Counted from the first letter of the stretch, positions 27,374 through 36,053 are shown. The stretch: DNA of 64,000 nucleotides from an uncultured Sphingomonas sp. (GCA_913775315.1 CAJYIX010000020.1:124001-188000); one strand, 5' to 3'. The notes: generated by a model not told the origin, from the sequence alone. Made by a program: numbers and translations.

Positions 27374-27801
27374 AGGTTATGACGGAAAATCCCCTGATCG
27401 GTCTGGTCCTCGTGACCCATGGGCGCCTGGCCGAAGAGTTCGTGGTCGCGATGGAGCATGTTGTCGGCAAGCAGCCGGCGATCGCCACCATCTGTATCGG
27501 CCCCGAGGACGACATGGAGGAGCGCCGCGCCGACATCGCCCGCGCGATCGGCGAGGTCGATGACGGCCGCGGCGTGATCGTGCTGACCGACCTCTTCGGC
27601 GGCACCCCCTCGAACCTCGCCATCTCGCTGCTCGAAACCGGCCGGGTCGAGGTGATTGCGGGCATCAACCTGCCGATGCTGATCCGGCTGGGCGGCGCGC
27701 GCAAGACGATGAAGGTCACCGACGCCGTCGCCGCCGCGCGAGAGGCGGGGCGCAAGTACATCTCCGTCGCGTCCGAAGTGCTCGGCGAGGCCGCGGCATG
27801 A
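27370..27801 (+). CDS. PTS system mannose-type EIIA protein (EIIA-Man family)
   Basis: A 143-residue soluble EIIA domain. His17 in LVLVTHGRLAEE is the phospho-acceptor, and GVIVLTDLFGGTPSNLA is the second family motif. No EIIB or EIIC sugar-transport components are nearby, so it belongs to a regulatory phosphorelay and not to sugar uptake. The start overlaps the rapZ stop by ATGA; an ATG nine bases later is possible. The stop overlaps HPr. Confidence 0.93.
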   Translation: MKVMTENPLIGLVLVTHGRLAEEFVVAMEHVVGKQPAIATICIGPEDDMEERRADIARAIGEVDDGRGVIVLTDLFGGTPSNLAISLLETGRVEVIAGINLPMLIRLGGARKTMKVTDAVAAAREAGRKYISVASEVLGEAAA

Positions 27802-28067
27802 GCGTCCGGCGCGAGGTTCGCATCACCAACCGCCGCGGCCTCCACGCCCGCGCCAGCGCCAAGTTCGTCACCCTCGCCAGCAGCCAGCCGACCGAGATCA
27901 CGGTGGAAAAGGACGGCTCGCGCGTCACCGGCACGTCGATCATGGGCCTGATGATGCTGGGCGCTGCGATGGGCGACACGATCGTCATCTCCGCCGAGGG
28001 CGACGCCGCCGACGAAGCCGTCACCGCGCTCTGCACGCTGGTCGAGGACCGCTTCGGCGAGGAATAA
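27798..28067 (+). CDS. ptsH: Phosphocarrier protein HPr
   Basis: An 89-residue HPr. His16 in RRGLHARAS accepts phosphate from EI, and Ser47 in TGTSIMGLMML is the site for the HprK encoded three genes upstream. Last gene of the chvI-chvG-hprK-rapZ-EIIA-HPr run, overlapping EIIA by ATGA. EI (ptsP) is not in the window. Confidence 0.95.
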   Translation: MSVRREVRITNRRGLHARASAKFVTLASSQPTEITVEKDGSRVTGTSIMGLMMLGAAMGDTIVISAEGDAADEAVTALCTLVEDRFGEE

Positions 28068-28177
28068 AGCCGCCGCTCGCCTTACAATTCCGCCGTTCCA
28101 CGCTATGTACATACTACCACAGGGAACACCCATCCGTAGGCACCCGTGGCTGAGAGACCATCGCGCTCCCGCTTACA

Positions 28178-28384
28178 ATGCGTGGAGTCCGCCTTTTGGA
28201 CCTCAATTATCTACTCTCTCGTCACCAGATTTCGCTGATGCGCGCAGATAATTCGGCCTGCTCGTCCTCGCGCCGTTCGCATCAGGGGCTGGCCGCCGGC
28301 TATGCCGCGCGCATCCGCACCATCCAGGCCGGCAAGACCGGCGCCAGCCCCGTCATCGGCCACCTGGGCGCCGCCTTTGTCTAA
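28178..28384 (+). CDS. Small conserved-looking hypothetical protein
   Basis: A 68-residue, basic, helical protein with the pattern [19 protein letters not shown] followed by [17 protein letters not shown] recall similar short proteins in sphingomonads but no assigned function. GGAG at 28183-28186 sits nine bases before an in-frame TTG at 28196, a better start than the ATG at 28178, which has no ribosome-binding site; the true protein may be 62 residues. It precedes the IF-1 paralogue by 10 bp and may be co-transcribed with it. Confidence 0.55.
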   Translation: MRGVRLLDLNYLLSRHQISLMRADNSACSSSRRSHQGLAAGYAARIRTIQAGKTGASPVIGHLGAAFV

Positions 28385-28394
28385 GGAGGGGCTG

Positions 28395-28637
28395 ATGACC
28401 CTCGACGGGCATGTCGAGGAAATGCTGCCCGATGGCCGATTCCGCATCATGCTGGCGAACGGCCACCGCATCACCGCCTATACGGCCGGCAAGATGCGGC
28501 GTTTCCGCATTCGCACCGTCGTCGGCGATACGGTACAGGTCGAGATGTCGCCCTACGACCTCGACAAGGGCCGCCTGATCTATCGCGACCGCGGCCCCGG
28601 GGGCGGCGGCGCAGCAAGGGGAGCACGACGCCGATGA
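28395..28637 (+). CDS. infA: Translation initiation factor IF-1-like protein (probable paralogue)
   Basis: An 80-residue OB-fold protein. [20 protein letters not shown], then [18 protein letters not shown] and [22 protein letters not shown], aligns with the whole IF-1 fold. It lacks the usual MAKEE-type N terminus and carries a Gly/Arg tail ([14 protein letters not shown]) absent from canonical 72-residue IF-1. AAGGAGGGG directly upstream fixes the start at 28395. It may be an accessory IF-1 or the only one; a genome-wide count would decide. The stop overlaps the next gene by ATGA. Confidence 0.85.
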   Translation: MTLDGHVEEMLPDGRFRIMLANGHRITAYTAGKMRRFRIRTVVGDTVQVEMSPYDLDKGRLIYRDRGPGGGGAARGARRR

Positions 28638-28936
28638 CCGATACGATCCAGCCCGCACCGGAAGTCGACACGCCGGCCGAGACCCCGACCGAAACCAAGC
28701 CGCGTCGTTCCGGCTTCCAGCCGCGCCGCATGATGAAGAAGATGGACCCCGTCGCTGCTGAGCGGCAGGGGCGCATCACCATGCTCGCTTGGAAAAAGCT
28801 GGGCAACGAAAACGCGATCGCCTTCCTCAACGCGCATGACGAGGCGCTGGGCGGCCGGCCGCTCGACCTTGCCGTGGCGAGCGAGGAAGGACTCGGCGCG
28901 GTCGAGCGCGCGATCGAGTCGCGGGCGGCCGCCTGA
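28634..28936 (+). CDS. MbcA/ParS/Xre antitoxin-like C-terminal domain protein
   Basis: A 100-residue protein with a disordered Pro/Thr N terminus and a basic stretch ([15 protein letters not shown]). The C-terminal segment [37 protein letters not shown] resembles the DUF2384/MbcA-ParS toxin-binding domain. No RES- or NAD-directed toxin gene follows; the neighbour is a GFA protein. Translation is coupled to the IF-1-like gene by ATGA. The function is uncertain: it could be an orphan antitoxin-like regulator or an unrelated housekeeping protein. Confidence 0.65.
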   Translation: MTDTIQPAPEVDTPAETPTETKPRRSGFQPRRMMKKMDPVAAERQGRITMLAWKKLGNENAIAFLNAHDEALGGRPLDLAVASEEGLGAVERAIESRAAA

Positions 28937-28952
28937 CCGCGTCGGTCGCGGC

Positions 28953-29291
28953 ATGATCGAGCATCGCGGCAGTTGTCATTGCGGGCGCATCGCGATGGCG
29001 CTGCGCGATACGCCGGTCGAGGCGGCCGCATGCAACTGCTCCGTCTGCCGGCGGATTGCGGGGCTCTGGCACTACCCCGCCCCCTCGCTCGTCACCGTGA
29101 CGGGCGAGGGTATCGCCTATCGCCAAGGAGACGGCGCACTCGACCTGTGGCATTGCCCGGTCTGCGGCTGCACGACGCACTGGACGCCGACCGATCCGGC
29201 CTATCCGCGGATGGGCGTGAACCTGCGCATGTTCGACCCGACGCTGTGGCAGGCGCTGCCCCTTCGGCACGTCGACGGCGCGAGCCACTAG
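28953..29291 (+). CDS. GFA-family (glutathione-dependent formaldehyde-activating-like) zinc protein
   Basis: A 112-residue Mss4-like fold protein. Zinc ligands are visible in GSCHCGRIAM, CNCSVCRRI and HCPVCGC, with GVNLRMFDP near the C terminus as in the family. The founding member helps condense formaldehyde with glutathione, but most relatives have no assigned activity, so only the fold is called. The ATG at 28953 is used because the longer frame overlaps the previous gene. Confidence 0.9.
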   Translation: MIEHRGSCHCGRIAMALRDTPVEAAACNCSVCRRIAGLWHYPAPSLVTVTGEGIAYRQGDGALDLWHCPVCGCTTHWTPTDPAYPRMGVNLRMFDPTLWQALPLRHVDGASH

Positions 29292-29336
29292 CGCCCCTCT
29301 TGCCCCCGCCGCCCTGCCTGGGGCAAGGCGCGCGCC

Positions 29337-30140
29337 ATGCCGCGTCAGATCACCGCCTACTCCAACCCCGCCGTCAAGGCTGCGCGCGAGCTTCGCGACA
29401 AGAAGCACCGCCGCGCGCAGGGTCGGTTCCTGGCCGAGGGGCTGCGCATCCTGACCGAGGCGCGCGAGGGCGGTCGCCTGCCCGAACAGGTGTTCTTCGC
29501 CGCCGACAGCGCCGCCCACCCGCTGGTGATCGCGCTTGTCGAGGCGGTCGAAGCCGCGGGCGGCGACGCGATCGAGACGACGCCCGATATCCTCTCCAAG
29601 CTCTCCGGCAAGGACAATCCCGGCGCCGTCGTCGGCGTGTACGCCGAGTTCGAGCGCACGCTTTTCGACCTCGACCGGTCAAGTGCGGGCATCTGGCTGG
29701 TGGCGGAGCGGCTGCGCGATCCGGGTAATCTCGGTACCATCCTGCGCACCGGCGACGCGGTGGGTGCGGGCGGGCTGATCCTGATCGACGAGTGCGTCGA
29801 TCCCTTCTCGGTCGAGGCGGTGCGGGCGAGCATGGGGGCGCTGTTCACCGTGCCGATCGTCCGCGCCGGCTGGGACGAATTCATCGCCTGGCTGCGCGCC
29901 GGGCCGGGGCAGTTGGTGGCGCTCAGCCTCGATACCGACCTCGACTATCAGCAGCCCGCCTATGCAGCGCCCACCTTCCTGTTGACCGGCAACGAGGCGC
30001 AGGGGCTGCCCCCCGCCTATGCCGCCACGTGCGACGTGCGGGTCAAGATGCCGATGCTGGGCAAGGCCGACAGCCTCAATGCCGCCGTCGCCACCGCGGT
30101 GATGGCGTATGAGGTGCTGAACCAGCAGCGCCGCCGCTGA
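29337..30140 (+). CDS. TrmH/SpoU-family RNA 2'-O-methyltransferase
   Basis: A 267-residue SPOUT methyltransferase. An N-terminal substrate-binding domain (KKHRRAQGRFLAEGLRILTEA) precedes the trefoil-knot domain. Motif 1 is RLRDPGNLGTILRTGDAVGAGG, motif 2 is FLLTGNEAQGLP and motif 3 is PMLGKADSLNAAVATAVMAYE, which together bind S-adenosylmethionine. The target nucleotide in rRNA or tRNA cannot be read from sequence. The stop overlaps the bioF start (TGATG), placing it at the head of the biotin genes. Confidence 0.93.
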   Translation: MPRQITAYSNPAVKAARELRDKKHRRAQGRFLAEGLRILTEAREGGRLPEQVFFAADSAAHPLVIALVEAVEAAGGDAIETTPDILSKLSGKDNPGAVVGVYAEFERTLFDLDRSSAGIWLVAERLRDPGNLGTILRTGDAVGAGGLILIDECVDPFSVEAVRASMGALFTVPIVRAGWDEFIAWLRAGPGQLVALSLDTDLDYQQPAYAAPTFLLTGNEAQGLPPAYAATCDVRVKMPMLGKADSLNAAVATAVMAYEVLNQQRRR

Positions 30141-31240
30141 TGCTGGAAGCGCACGCGGCGGACCTCGACGCGCTCGGCGCGATCGGGCGGCGGCGGGTGC
30201 TGAGCGCCCGTGCGGGCGTTGACTTCGCCTCGAACGACTATCTCGGCCTCGCCGCCTCCCCCGGCCTCGCCGATGCCGCCCGCGACGCGATCGGGCGCGG
30301 GGTGCCCACCGGCTCGGGCGGATCACGGCTGCTGCGCGGCAACCACGACGAAATCGAGTCGCTGGAGGCGGAAGCGGCGGCGTATTTCGGACACGAGGCG
30401 GCGCTGTGGCTGTCGAGCGGTTTCATCGCCAACGTCGCGCTTCTCTCCACCCTGCCCCAGCGCGGCGACCTGATCGTCCATGACGCGCTGATCCACGCGA
30501 GCGCGCATGACGGGATGCGCCTGTCGCGCGCCGAGACCGTCGCGGCCGCGCACAACGATGCCAATGCTTTCGTTGACGCGATCGCACGATGGCGGCGCGC
30601 GGGCGGCACCGGAACGCCGTGGATCGCGGTCGAAAGCCTCTACAGCATGGACGGCGACCGCGCGCCGCTTGCCGAACTGGCCGACATCGCCCGCCGCCAC
30701 GACGCGATGCTGCTGGTGGACGAGGCGCATGCGACCGGCGTGTTCGGCCCCGGTGGGCGCGGCCTTGCCCACGGCCTTGCGTCCGAACGCACCATCGCGC
30801 TGCACACCTGCGGCAAGGCGCTGGGGGCGGAGGGCGCGCTGCTGACCGGCCCCGCGGTCATGCGCGACTTCATCGTCAATCGCGGGCGCGGGTTCATCTT
30901 CTCGACCGCGCCCTCCCCCTTGATGGCGGCGGTGGTACGCGAGAGCCTGCGCATCCTCGCCGACGAGCCGGAGCGGCGTGAGGCACTGTGGCAGCGGATC
31001 GCCGCGGCCGAGGCGGCGCTGGGGATCTTCAACGGATCGCAAATCCTGCCGCTGATCCTTGGCGACGATGCCCGGACGATGAACGTGGCGGCGCGGGTGC
31101 AGGCCAAGGGCTTCGACGTGCGCGGCATCCGCCCGCCGACCGTAGCGCCGGGCACCGCACGGCTGCGCATCTCGATCACCAACAATGCGGGCCTCGCCGA
31201 CATCGACGCGCTCGGCGCGCTCCTGAAGGAGATACTGTGA
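30140..31240 (+). CDS. bioF: 8-amino-7-oxononanoate synthase
   Basis: A 366-residue PLP enzyme that condenses pimeloyl-ACP/CoA with alanine in biotin synthesis. Landmarks are [46 protein letters not shown] and the PLP-lysine region [12 protein letters not shown]. Slightly shorter than E. coli BioF (384). The start shares base 30140 with the TrmH-type stop, and the stop overlaps bioD by ATGA. Confidence 0.93.
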   Translation: MLEAHAADLDALGAIGRRRVLSARAGVDFASNDYLGLAASPGLADAARDAIGRGVPTGSGGSRLLRGNHDEIESLEAEAAAYFGHEAALWLSSGFIANVALLSTLPQRGDLIVHDALIHASAHDGMRLSRAETVAAAHNDANAFVDAIARWRRAGGTGTPWIAVESLYSMDGDRAPLAELADIARRHDAMLLVDEAHATGVFGPGGRGLAHGLASERTIALHTCGKALGAEGALLTGPAVMRDFIVNRGRGFIFSTAPSPLMAAVVRESLRILADEPERREALWQRIAAAEAALGIFNGSQILPLILGDDARTMNVAARVQAKGFDVRGIRPPTVAPGTARLRISITNNAGLADIDALGALLKEIL

Positions 31241-31857
31241 GCCGTTTCGTCATTGCCGGCACCGACACCGGCATCGGCAAGACCGTCTTCGCCGCCGCGC
31301 TGACCGGCGCGATCGGCGCAACGTATTGGAAGCCCGTTCAGTCCGGCCTCGACGAGGGTACCGACACCGCCAGCGTCGCCGACCTGTCGGGCGCGGCGCC
31401 CGATCGCCTGCTGCCCGAGGCCTACCGCCTCGTCACTCCCTGTTCGCCGCATCGCGCCGCCGAGATCGACAGCGTGACGATCGACCCGGCCCGGCTGAAG
31501 CCCCCGCCCGCCGATCCGCTGGTGATCGAACTGGCGGGCGGGCTGATGGTGCCGCTGACGCGCGAGCTGTTGACGATCGACCTGGTCGCAAGCTGGGGCC
31601 TGCCCGTCATCCTCGTCGCGCGTACCGCGCTCGGCACGATCAACCACAGCCTGTTGTCGATCGAGGCGATGCGTGCCCGCGGCATCGCCATGCACGGCAT
31701 CGCCTTTGTCGGTGGCGCCGTACCCGACAGCGAGGAAACGATCGCCGCGATGGGCCGCGTCCGCCGCCTCGGTCGGCTGGACGTGGTGGAACCGCTCACC
31801 CACGACACGCTCGCCGCCGCTTTCGCGCGGGGGTTCGACCGGGCGGATTTCGCATGA
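31237..31857 (+). CDS. bioD: Dethiobiotin synthetase
   Basis: A 206-residue ATP-dependent carboxylase that closes the ureido ring of dethiobiotin. The P-loop is [17 protein letters not shown]; other family segments are [15 protein letters not shown] and [13 protein letters not shown]. In the last, E-L-A-G-G-L replaces the more usual E-G-A-G-G, a small deviation at the substrate loop. Overlaps bioF and bioA by ATGA, so it is translationally coupled. Confidence 0.92.
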   Translation: MSRFVIAGTDTGIGKTVFAAALTGAIGATYWKPVQSGLDEGTDTASVADLSGAAPDRLLPEAYRLVTPCSPHRAAEIDSVTIDPARLKPPPADPLVIELAGGLMVPLTRELLTIDLVASWGLPVILVARTALGTINHSLLSIEAMRARGIAMHGIAFVGGAVPDSEETIAAMGRVRRLGRLDVVEPLTHDTLAAAFARGFDRADFA

Positions 31858-33092
31858 CGCGGACGCGTATCTGGCACCCCTTTACCCAGCATGGCCTGGG
31901 CGAGCCGATCCCCAAGATCGTCCGGACCGGGGGCGCGTATCTCTGGACCGACCGGGGCGAGCGGCTGATCGACGCGATTTCGAGCTGGTGGGTGACGACG
32001 CACGGCCATGCGCACCCGCGCATCGCCGCCGCGATCGCCGAGGCGGCGGCGACGACCGACCAGATCATCTTTGCCGGTCACACCCATCCGCAAGCGTAAG
32101 CGGTGGCCGAGGGTCTCGCCGCATTATTCCCGCCCGGGCTGGCGCACCTCTTCTTCAGCGACTCCGGCTCCACCGCGGTCGAGGTGGCGCTCAAAATGGC
32201 GCTCGGCTTCTGGGCCGCGCGGGGCGAGGCGCGGCATCGCATCCTCGTGCTCGACGGAAGCTATCACGGCGACACGATCGGCGCGATGTCGGTTGGCGCG
32301 CGAGGCGTTTTCAACGCGGCCTACGCGCCGCTTCTGTTCGACGTCGGCACGATCCCCTTCCCCGGTGACGACGACGCGCTGAATGCGCTGGAGGCCGCGT
32401 GCCGCCAGCGGCCCGCCGCGCTGATCGTCGAGCCGCTGGTGCTCGGCGCAGGCGGCATGCGGATGTATGCGCCGGATCGGCTTTCGGCGATGGCGGCGAT
32501 CTGTGCCCGCCACGGCGTCCTTTTGATCGCCGATGAGGTGATGACCGGCTGGGGTCGCACCGGCACGCTCACCGCCTGCGAACAGGCGGGCGTGGTGCCC
32601 GAAATCATGTGCCTGTCCAAGGGGCTGACCGGCGGCAGCCTGCCGCTCGCCGTCACGCTGGCGAGCGAGGCGATCTATGATGCCCATTACGCGCCCGATC
32701 GCGCGCGGATGTTCTTCCATTCGTCGAGCTACACCGCCAACCCGATCGCCTGCGCCGCCGCCGCCGCCAACCTGACGATCTGGCGGGAGGAGCCAATCCT
32801 GGAACGCATCGCGTCGGTCGCGGCGATGCAGGGCGAATGGGTCGACCGCGCCGCCGACTGGCCGGGCGTCGTCAACACCCGCTGCCTCGGCACCATCGCC
32901 GCGTTCGAGGTCGAGGACAGCCGCCCCGGCTATCTCTCCACGCTCGGCCCTTCGATCAAGGCCAAGTGCGCGGCGGCAGGCGTGCTGCTCCGCCCGCTCG
33001 GCAACACGGTGTATGTGATGCCGCCCTATTGCGTGACCGCCGACGATCTGGCGCAGGTCTATGGTGCGATCGAAGCCGCGATCACCGCCTGA
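31854..33092 (+). pseudogene. bioA: Adenosylmethionine-8-amino-7-oxononanoate aminotransferase, interrupted by an in-frame TAA
   Basis: The frame opens at 31854 ([18 protein letters not shown], overlapping bioD by ATGA), runs 81 codons to FAGHTHPQA, and meets TAA at 32097-32099. It continues in the same frame without further damage (AVAEGLAALFPPGL) to 33092. The full frame would give 412 residues, normal for BioA, and the PLP lysine region IMCLSKGLTGG is intact. Homologues usually have Glu at the stop position, so a single GAA-to-TAA change explains it. A GTG at 32103 could restart a 329-residue fragment lacking the N-terminal substrate-binding part. Either a real biotin lesion or a base-call error. 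Confidence 0.9.
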
Positions 33093-33105
33093 ACGCGTAA
33101 AAACC

Positions 33106-33126
33106 CCGCGCAACGATCTTGCGCGG
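33106..33126. terminator. Hairpin after the biotin genes
   Basis: CCGCGCAA pairs perfectly with TTGCGCGG around the loop CGATC. Five A residues precede the stem, so it is a T-tailed terminator only when read on the minus strand. On the + strand it could still mark the 3' end of the bio message before tRNA-His. Confidence 0.55.
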
Positions 33127-33160
33127 CGCTCGATTTGGGTTTAGGCGCGCAACCCTCAAC

Positions 33161-33238
33161 GGCGGTCGTAGCTCAGTTGGTTAGAGCATCGGTTTGTGGT
33201 ACCGAGGGTCGCGGGTTCAAGTCCCGTCGTCCGCCCCA
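33161..33238 (+). tRNA. tRNA-His (GTG)
   Basis: The acceptor GCGGTCG is preceded by the encoded extra G(-1) at 33161 opposite C73, the tRNA-His identity feature. The anticodon loop TTGTGGT gives GTG. CCA is encoded at 33236-33238. The T arm reads GGGTTCAAGTCCC. Confidence 0.95.
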
Positions 33239-33275
33239 TCCTTCCCCATCCCCTCGCGATCGGCGGACTTGTCAC

Positions 33276-34328
33276 GTGCTTACCGACTGGGGCTTTCCCG
33301 ACTTCGACGACCATGAGGGCGTCCATCTGTTCACCGATCCGGCGACCGGCCTTCAGGCGGTCATCGCGGTCCATTCGACGGCTCTCGGGCCGGCGGCCGG
33401 CGGCGTGCGCTTCTGGCATTATGCCGATCCGCGCGCGGCGATCACCGATGCGCTGCGCCTCTCGCGCGGCATGAGCTTCAAGAACGCCATGGCCGACCTG
33501 CCGATGGGCGGCGGCAAGGGCGTGATCCTGGCCGACGCGAACCGCACCAAGACCGAGGATATGCTCAAGGCGTTCGGCCGCGCGGTCGACTCGCTCGGCG
33601 GTCGCTACGTCACGGCGGAGGACGTGGGCATTTCCGAGGCCAACCTCATCACCATCGCGGGCGAGACGCGCTACGCATCCGGCCTGCCGGTCAAGGCGTC
33701 GGGCGGCGCCGGCGGCGATCCGGGTCCATTCACCGCGCGCGGCGTCTATCTGGGCGTCAAGGCAGCGGCGAAGCGTGCGCTCGGCACCGACGACATGCGC
33801 GGTGTCCATGTCGCGATCCAGGGTCTGGGCAGCGTCGGCGGCGGCCTTGCCCGCCTGCTGGCGAAGGACGGCGCGCGCCTGACGCTCGCCGACGTGAACC
33901 GTGATCGTGCCGCGACGATGGCCGAGGAACTGGGCGGCGTCGTCGCCGATCCCGACACGATCCTGGCGACCGACGCCGACATCGTCAGCCCCAATGCGCT
34001 CGGCGCGATCCTGACCGAGGCGTCGATCGCGGCGCTCCGGTGCAAGGCGGTGGCGGGGGGCGCGAACAACCAGCTCGCGACGCGGGCCGAGGGTCAGGCG
34101 ATTCACGATCGCGGCATCCTCTATGCCCCCGATTACGTCATCAACGCCGGCGGCATCATCAATGTCGGCCTCGAATATCTCGGCCAGGGCGACCGCGCCG
34201 AGGTCGATGCCCGCATCGACCGCATCCCCGAGCGGCTCGAAACCGTGTGGGCGGAGAGCGAGCGGACCGACACCCCGGCGGCACAGGTCGCCGATGCACA
34301 GGCGATGCGCCTGATCGGACGCGGCTGA
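33276..34328 (+). CDS. Glu/Leu/Phe/Val dehydrogenase family protein (leucine dehydrogenase-like)
   Basis: A 350-residue NAD(P)-dependent amino-acid dehydrogenase with GTG start at 33276; a longer frame would run back into the tRNA. The N-terminal catalytic domain has GPAAGGVRFW and MADLPMGGGKGVI, containing the substrate lysines. The Rossmann domain has VAIQGLGSVGGGLARLL. The size and the LPMGGGKGVI form fit leucine/phenylalanine dehydrogenases better than glutamate dehydrogenase. It interconverts branched-chain amino acids and 2-oxoacids; exact specificity is not visible. Confidence 0.9.
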   Translation: MLTDWGFPDFDDHEGVHLFTDPATGLQAVIAVHSTALGPAAGGVRFWHYADPRAAITDALRLSRGMSFKNAMADLPMGGGKGVILADANRTKTEDMLKAFGRAVDSLGGRYVTAEDVGISEANLITIAGETRYASGLPVKASGGAGGDPGPFTARGVYLGVKAAAKRALGTDDMRGVHVAIQGLGSVGGGLARLLAKDGARLTLADVNRDRAATMAEELGGVVADPDTILATDADIVSPNALGAILTEASIAALRCKAVAGGANNQLATRAEGQAIHDRGILYAPDYVINAGGIINVGLEYLGQGDRAEVDARIDRIPERLETVWAESERTDTPAAQVADAQAMRLIGRG

Positions 34329-34353
34329 CGATGACGAAGCGCGAGCGCGGCTG

Positions 34354-34995
34354 ATGGGCTGGTTCGCGCTTGCCGCCATCGGGGCCGTTTCGCTCGGCCT
34401 GATGCTGCTGCTCAGGCTGCCGAAGACCGTGGTCGGCTTTGCCGGCGCGGCATTGATGCTGGGCGCGACGGGCTATGCGCTGCAGGGGCAGCCCACCCTG
34501 CCCGCCTCGCCCGCCAATCCCGAAAAGCCCGTCGATGTCGCTGACGAGGAACTGGTGAAGATGCGCCAGCAGATGTTTGGCCGCTTCCAGTACAGCGACA
34601 GCTATTTCTTCATCGCCGACGCACTGTCCCGTTCGGGCGACGAGCGCGCCGCAGCAAAGGCGATGTTGGGCGGCGTCCGTTCCGCCCCCGACAGCCTGCC
34701 GCTCTGGACCGGCTTTGCGTTCGCGACGGCGGGCGCGGACGGCGCCATGTCGCCCACCGCGCGCATGGCGTTCCGCCGCGCGCATATGCTCAACCCCGAG
34801 CATCCCGGCCCCTATTTCTATGAGGGGCTGGCACAGATTCGCGCGGGCAACCTTGCCGCCGCGCGGCCGCTCTGGATCCAGGCGCTGCGCGTCTCGCCGC
34901 CCGATGCGCCGTGGCGGGAGAATATCGCCCTGCGCCTCGTCCTGCTCGACCGCTTTGTCGCGATGCAGGCGAGCGGCCAGGGGATGCCGCGCTAG
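34354..34995 (+). CDS. TPR-containing membrane protein, CcmI/CycH-like
   Basis: A 213-residue protein. Two N-terminal helices (about 2-20 and 25-43) are followed by a linker and TPR-like helices from about 75 (YFFIADALSRSGDERAAAKAMLGGVRSAPDSLPLW; PGPYFYEGLAQIRAGNLAAARPLW). The layout recalls the C-terminal half of the cytochrome c biogenesis factor CcmI, but no ccm genes are nearby. It starts 25 bp after the dehydrogenase. Its stop overlaps the convergent GspE-like gene by four bases. Confidence 0.75.
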   Translation: MGWFALAAIGAVSLGLMLLLRLPKTVVGFAGAALMLGATGYALQGQPTLPASPANPEKPVDVADEELVKMRQQMFGRFQYSDSYFFIADALSRSGDERAAAKAMLGGVRSAPDSLPLWTGFAFATAGADGAMSPTARMAFRRAHMLNPEHPGPYFYEGLAQIRAGNLAAARPLWIQALRVSPPDAPWRENIALRLVLLDRFVAMQASGQGMPR

Positions 34996-36053
34996 CCGCG
35001 ACCCAGCCGCACGGCTTCGGCCGCGTCGATCAGCCCCTCGCGCGCCATCGAGCGTGCCGCCGAATCAAGCCTCGGCGCATTGAGGAATGCATGGCGCGCC
35101 AGCAGCGCGGCATCCGCGCCGTCATTGACCAGCCGCGCCATCGCCGGGTCGAACGCGATCAGCTCGAACACTCCGATCGCGCCCGCCGTCCCGCGGCCGT
35201 CGCACGCCCCGCAGCCCGCGCTTTCATGGATCACCGCCCCCGGATCGAAGCCAAGCAACGCGGCGATGCGATTGCTCGCCTGTACCGGGCGGCGGCAGGC
35301 ATGGCACAGCCGCTGCGCCAGCCGCTGGGCCGTCACCGCGCGCAGTTGCGCCGCCAGTGCCAGCCGATCGACCCTCAGCGCGCGCAAATGCTCGAACGCC
35401 GTGATCGCATCGGGCGCCTCGACCCGGGCCAGCACCCGCCGCCCGCTGGCGGCGACCTGAAAGGCGAGCGCCGCGGCGCCGCGATCGGCGAGATCGCCGA
35501 GCGCGAGGATATCGGGATCCAGCGACAGCGCCTGCTCGATCGCCGCCTGCCCATGAAGCGCCGCGATGGTCAGCGCGCCGGGCAGTGCGAGATCCACCGC
35601 CACGACGCTGCGCGTGCGCGCCTCACCGCCGAGGAGCGCGGCGATCGTCGACCGCCGGCCCGACCCGCGCGGGCCCGCGACGACGACCAGTCCGCCCGGC
35701 CGTTCGGTCATCCTGAAGATCGTCCGCGCCTGCGCCGGGACCATGCCGAGCGCCGCCAGTCCTTCGGCAAGATGGCCCGGCCGCTCGGCACGCAGGCGAA
35801 GCGCCAGCCGCTCGCCATCGGCATGGCTCGCCACCTGCCAGTCGCCGAGGCGATCGGTACCGTTGCCGGCGACCGCCCATGCCGCGGCGCGCAGCCCGCC
35901 GGGTTCGAGCCGCGAGGGCACCCATTGCCGCAGCCGCCCGTCGACGCGAAGCCGAACGCGTACCGCATCGACGTCGAGATCGAGGTGCACGTCGCTCGCC
36001 CCCTGCGCCTGCGCATCGGCCGCCAGGGCCTGGATCGCCGTTTCGCTGCTCAT
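34992..36053 (-). CDS. Degenerate GspE/PilB-like protein, ATPase motifs lost
   Basis: A 353-residue relative of type II secretion/type IV pilus ATPases. Recognisable parts are ASDVHLDLD (residues 19-27), LRVDGRLRQW, the GLVVVAGPRGSG strand-loop, ALSLDPDILALGD, AVTAQRLAQRLCHACRRP and the zinc tetracysteine (C250, C253, C281, C284). Key residues are replaced: Arg133 for the Walker A lysine (GPRGSGRRS), Asp187 for the Walker B glutamate (GDLAD instead of GEIRD), and EAPD in place of the His-box HTND. The N1 domain of full-length GspE is absent. No other secretion or pilus gene is in the window. Probably a non-hydrolysing scaffold or a decaying copy. Confidence 0.8.
   Translation of the reverse strand: MSSETAIQALAADAQAQGASDVHLDLDVDAVRVRLRVDGRLRQWVPSRLEPGGLRAAAWAVAGNGTDRLGDWQVASHADGERLALRLRAERPGHLAEGLAALGMVPAQARTIFRMTERPGGLVVVAGPRGSGRRSTIAALLGGEARTRSVVAVDLALPGALTIAALHGQAAIEQALSLDPDILALGDLADRGAAALAFQVAASGRRVLARVEAPDAITAFEHLRALRVDRLALAAQLRAVTAQRLAQRLCHACRRPVQASNRIAALLGFDPGAVIHESAGCGACDGRGTAGAIGVFELIAFDPAMARLVNDGADAALLARHAFLNAPRLDSAARSMAREGLIDAAEAVRLGRG

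Noticed and set aside
28130-28170. A GGCTGAGAGACC stretch resembling the TPP riboswitch core upstream of the small protein and infA.
   Set aside because: The second conserved segment (GAACCTGAT...) and the closing helices are missing, and no thiamine gene follows.
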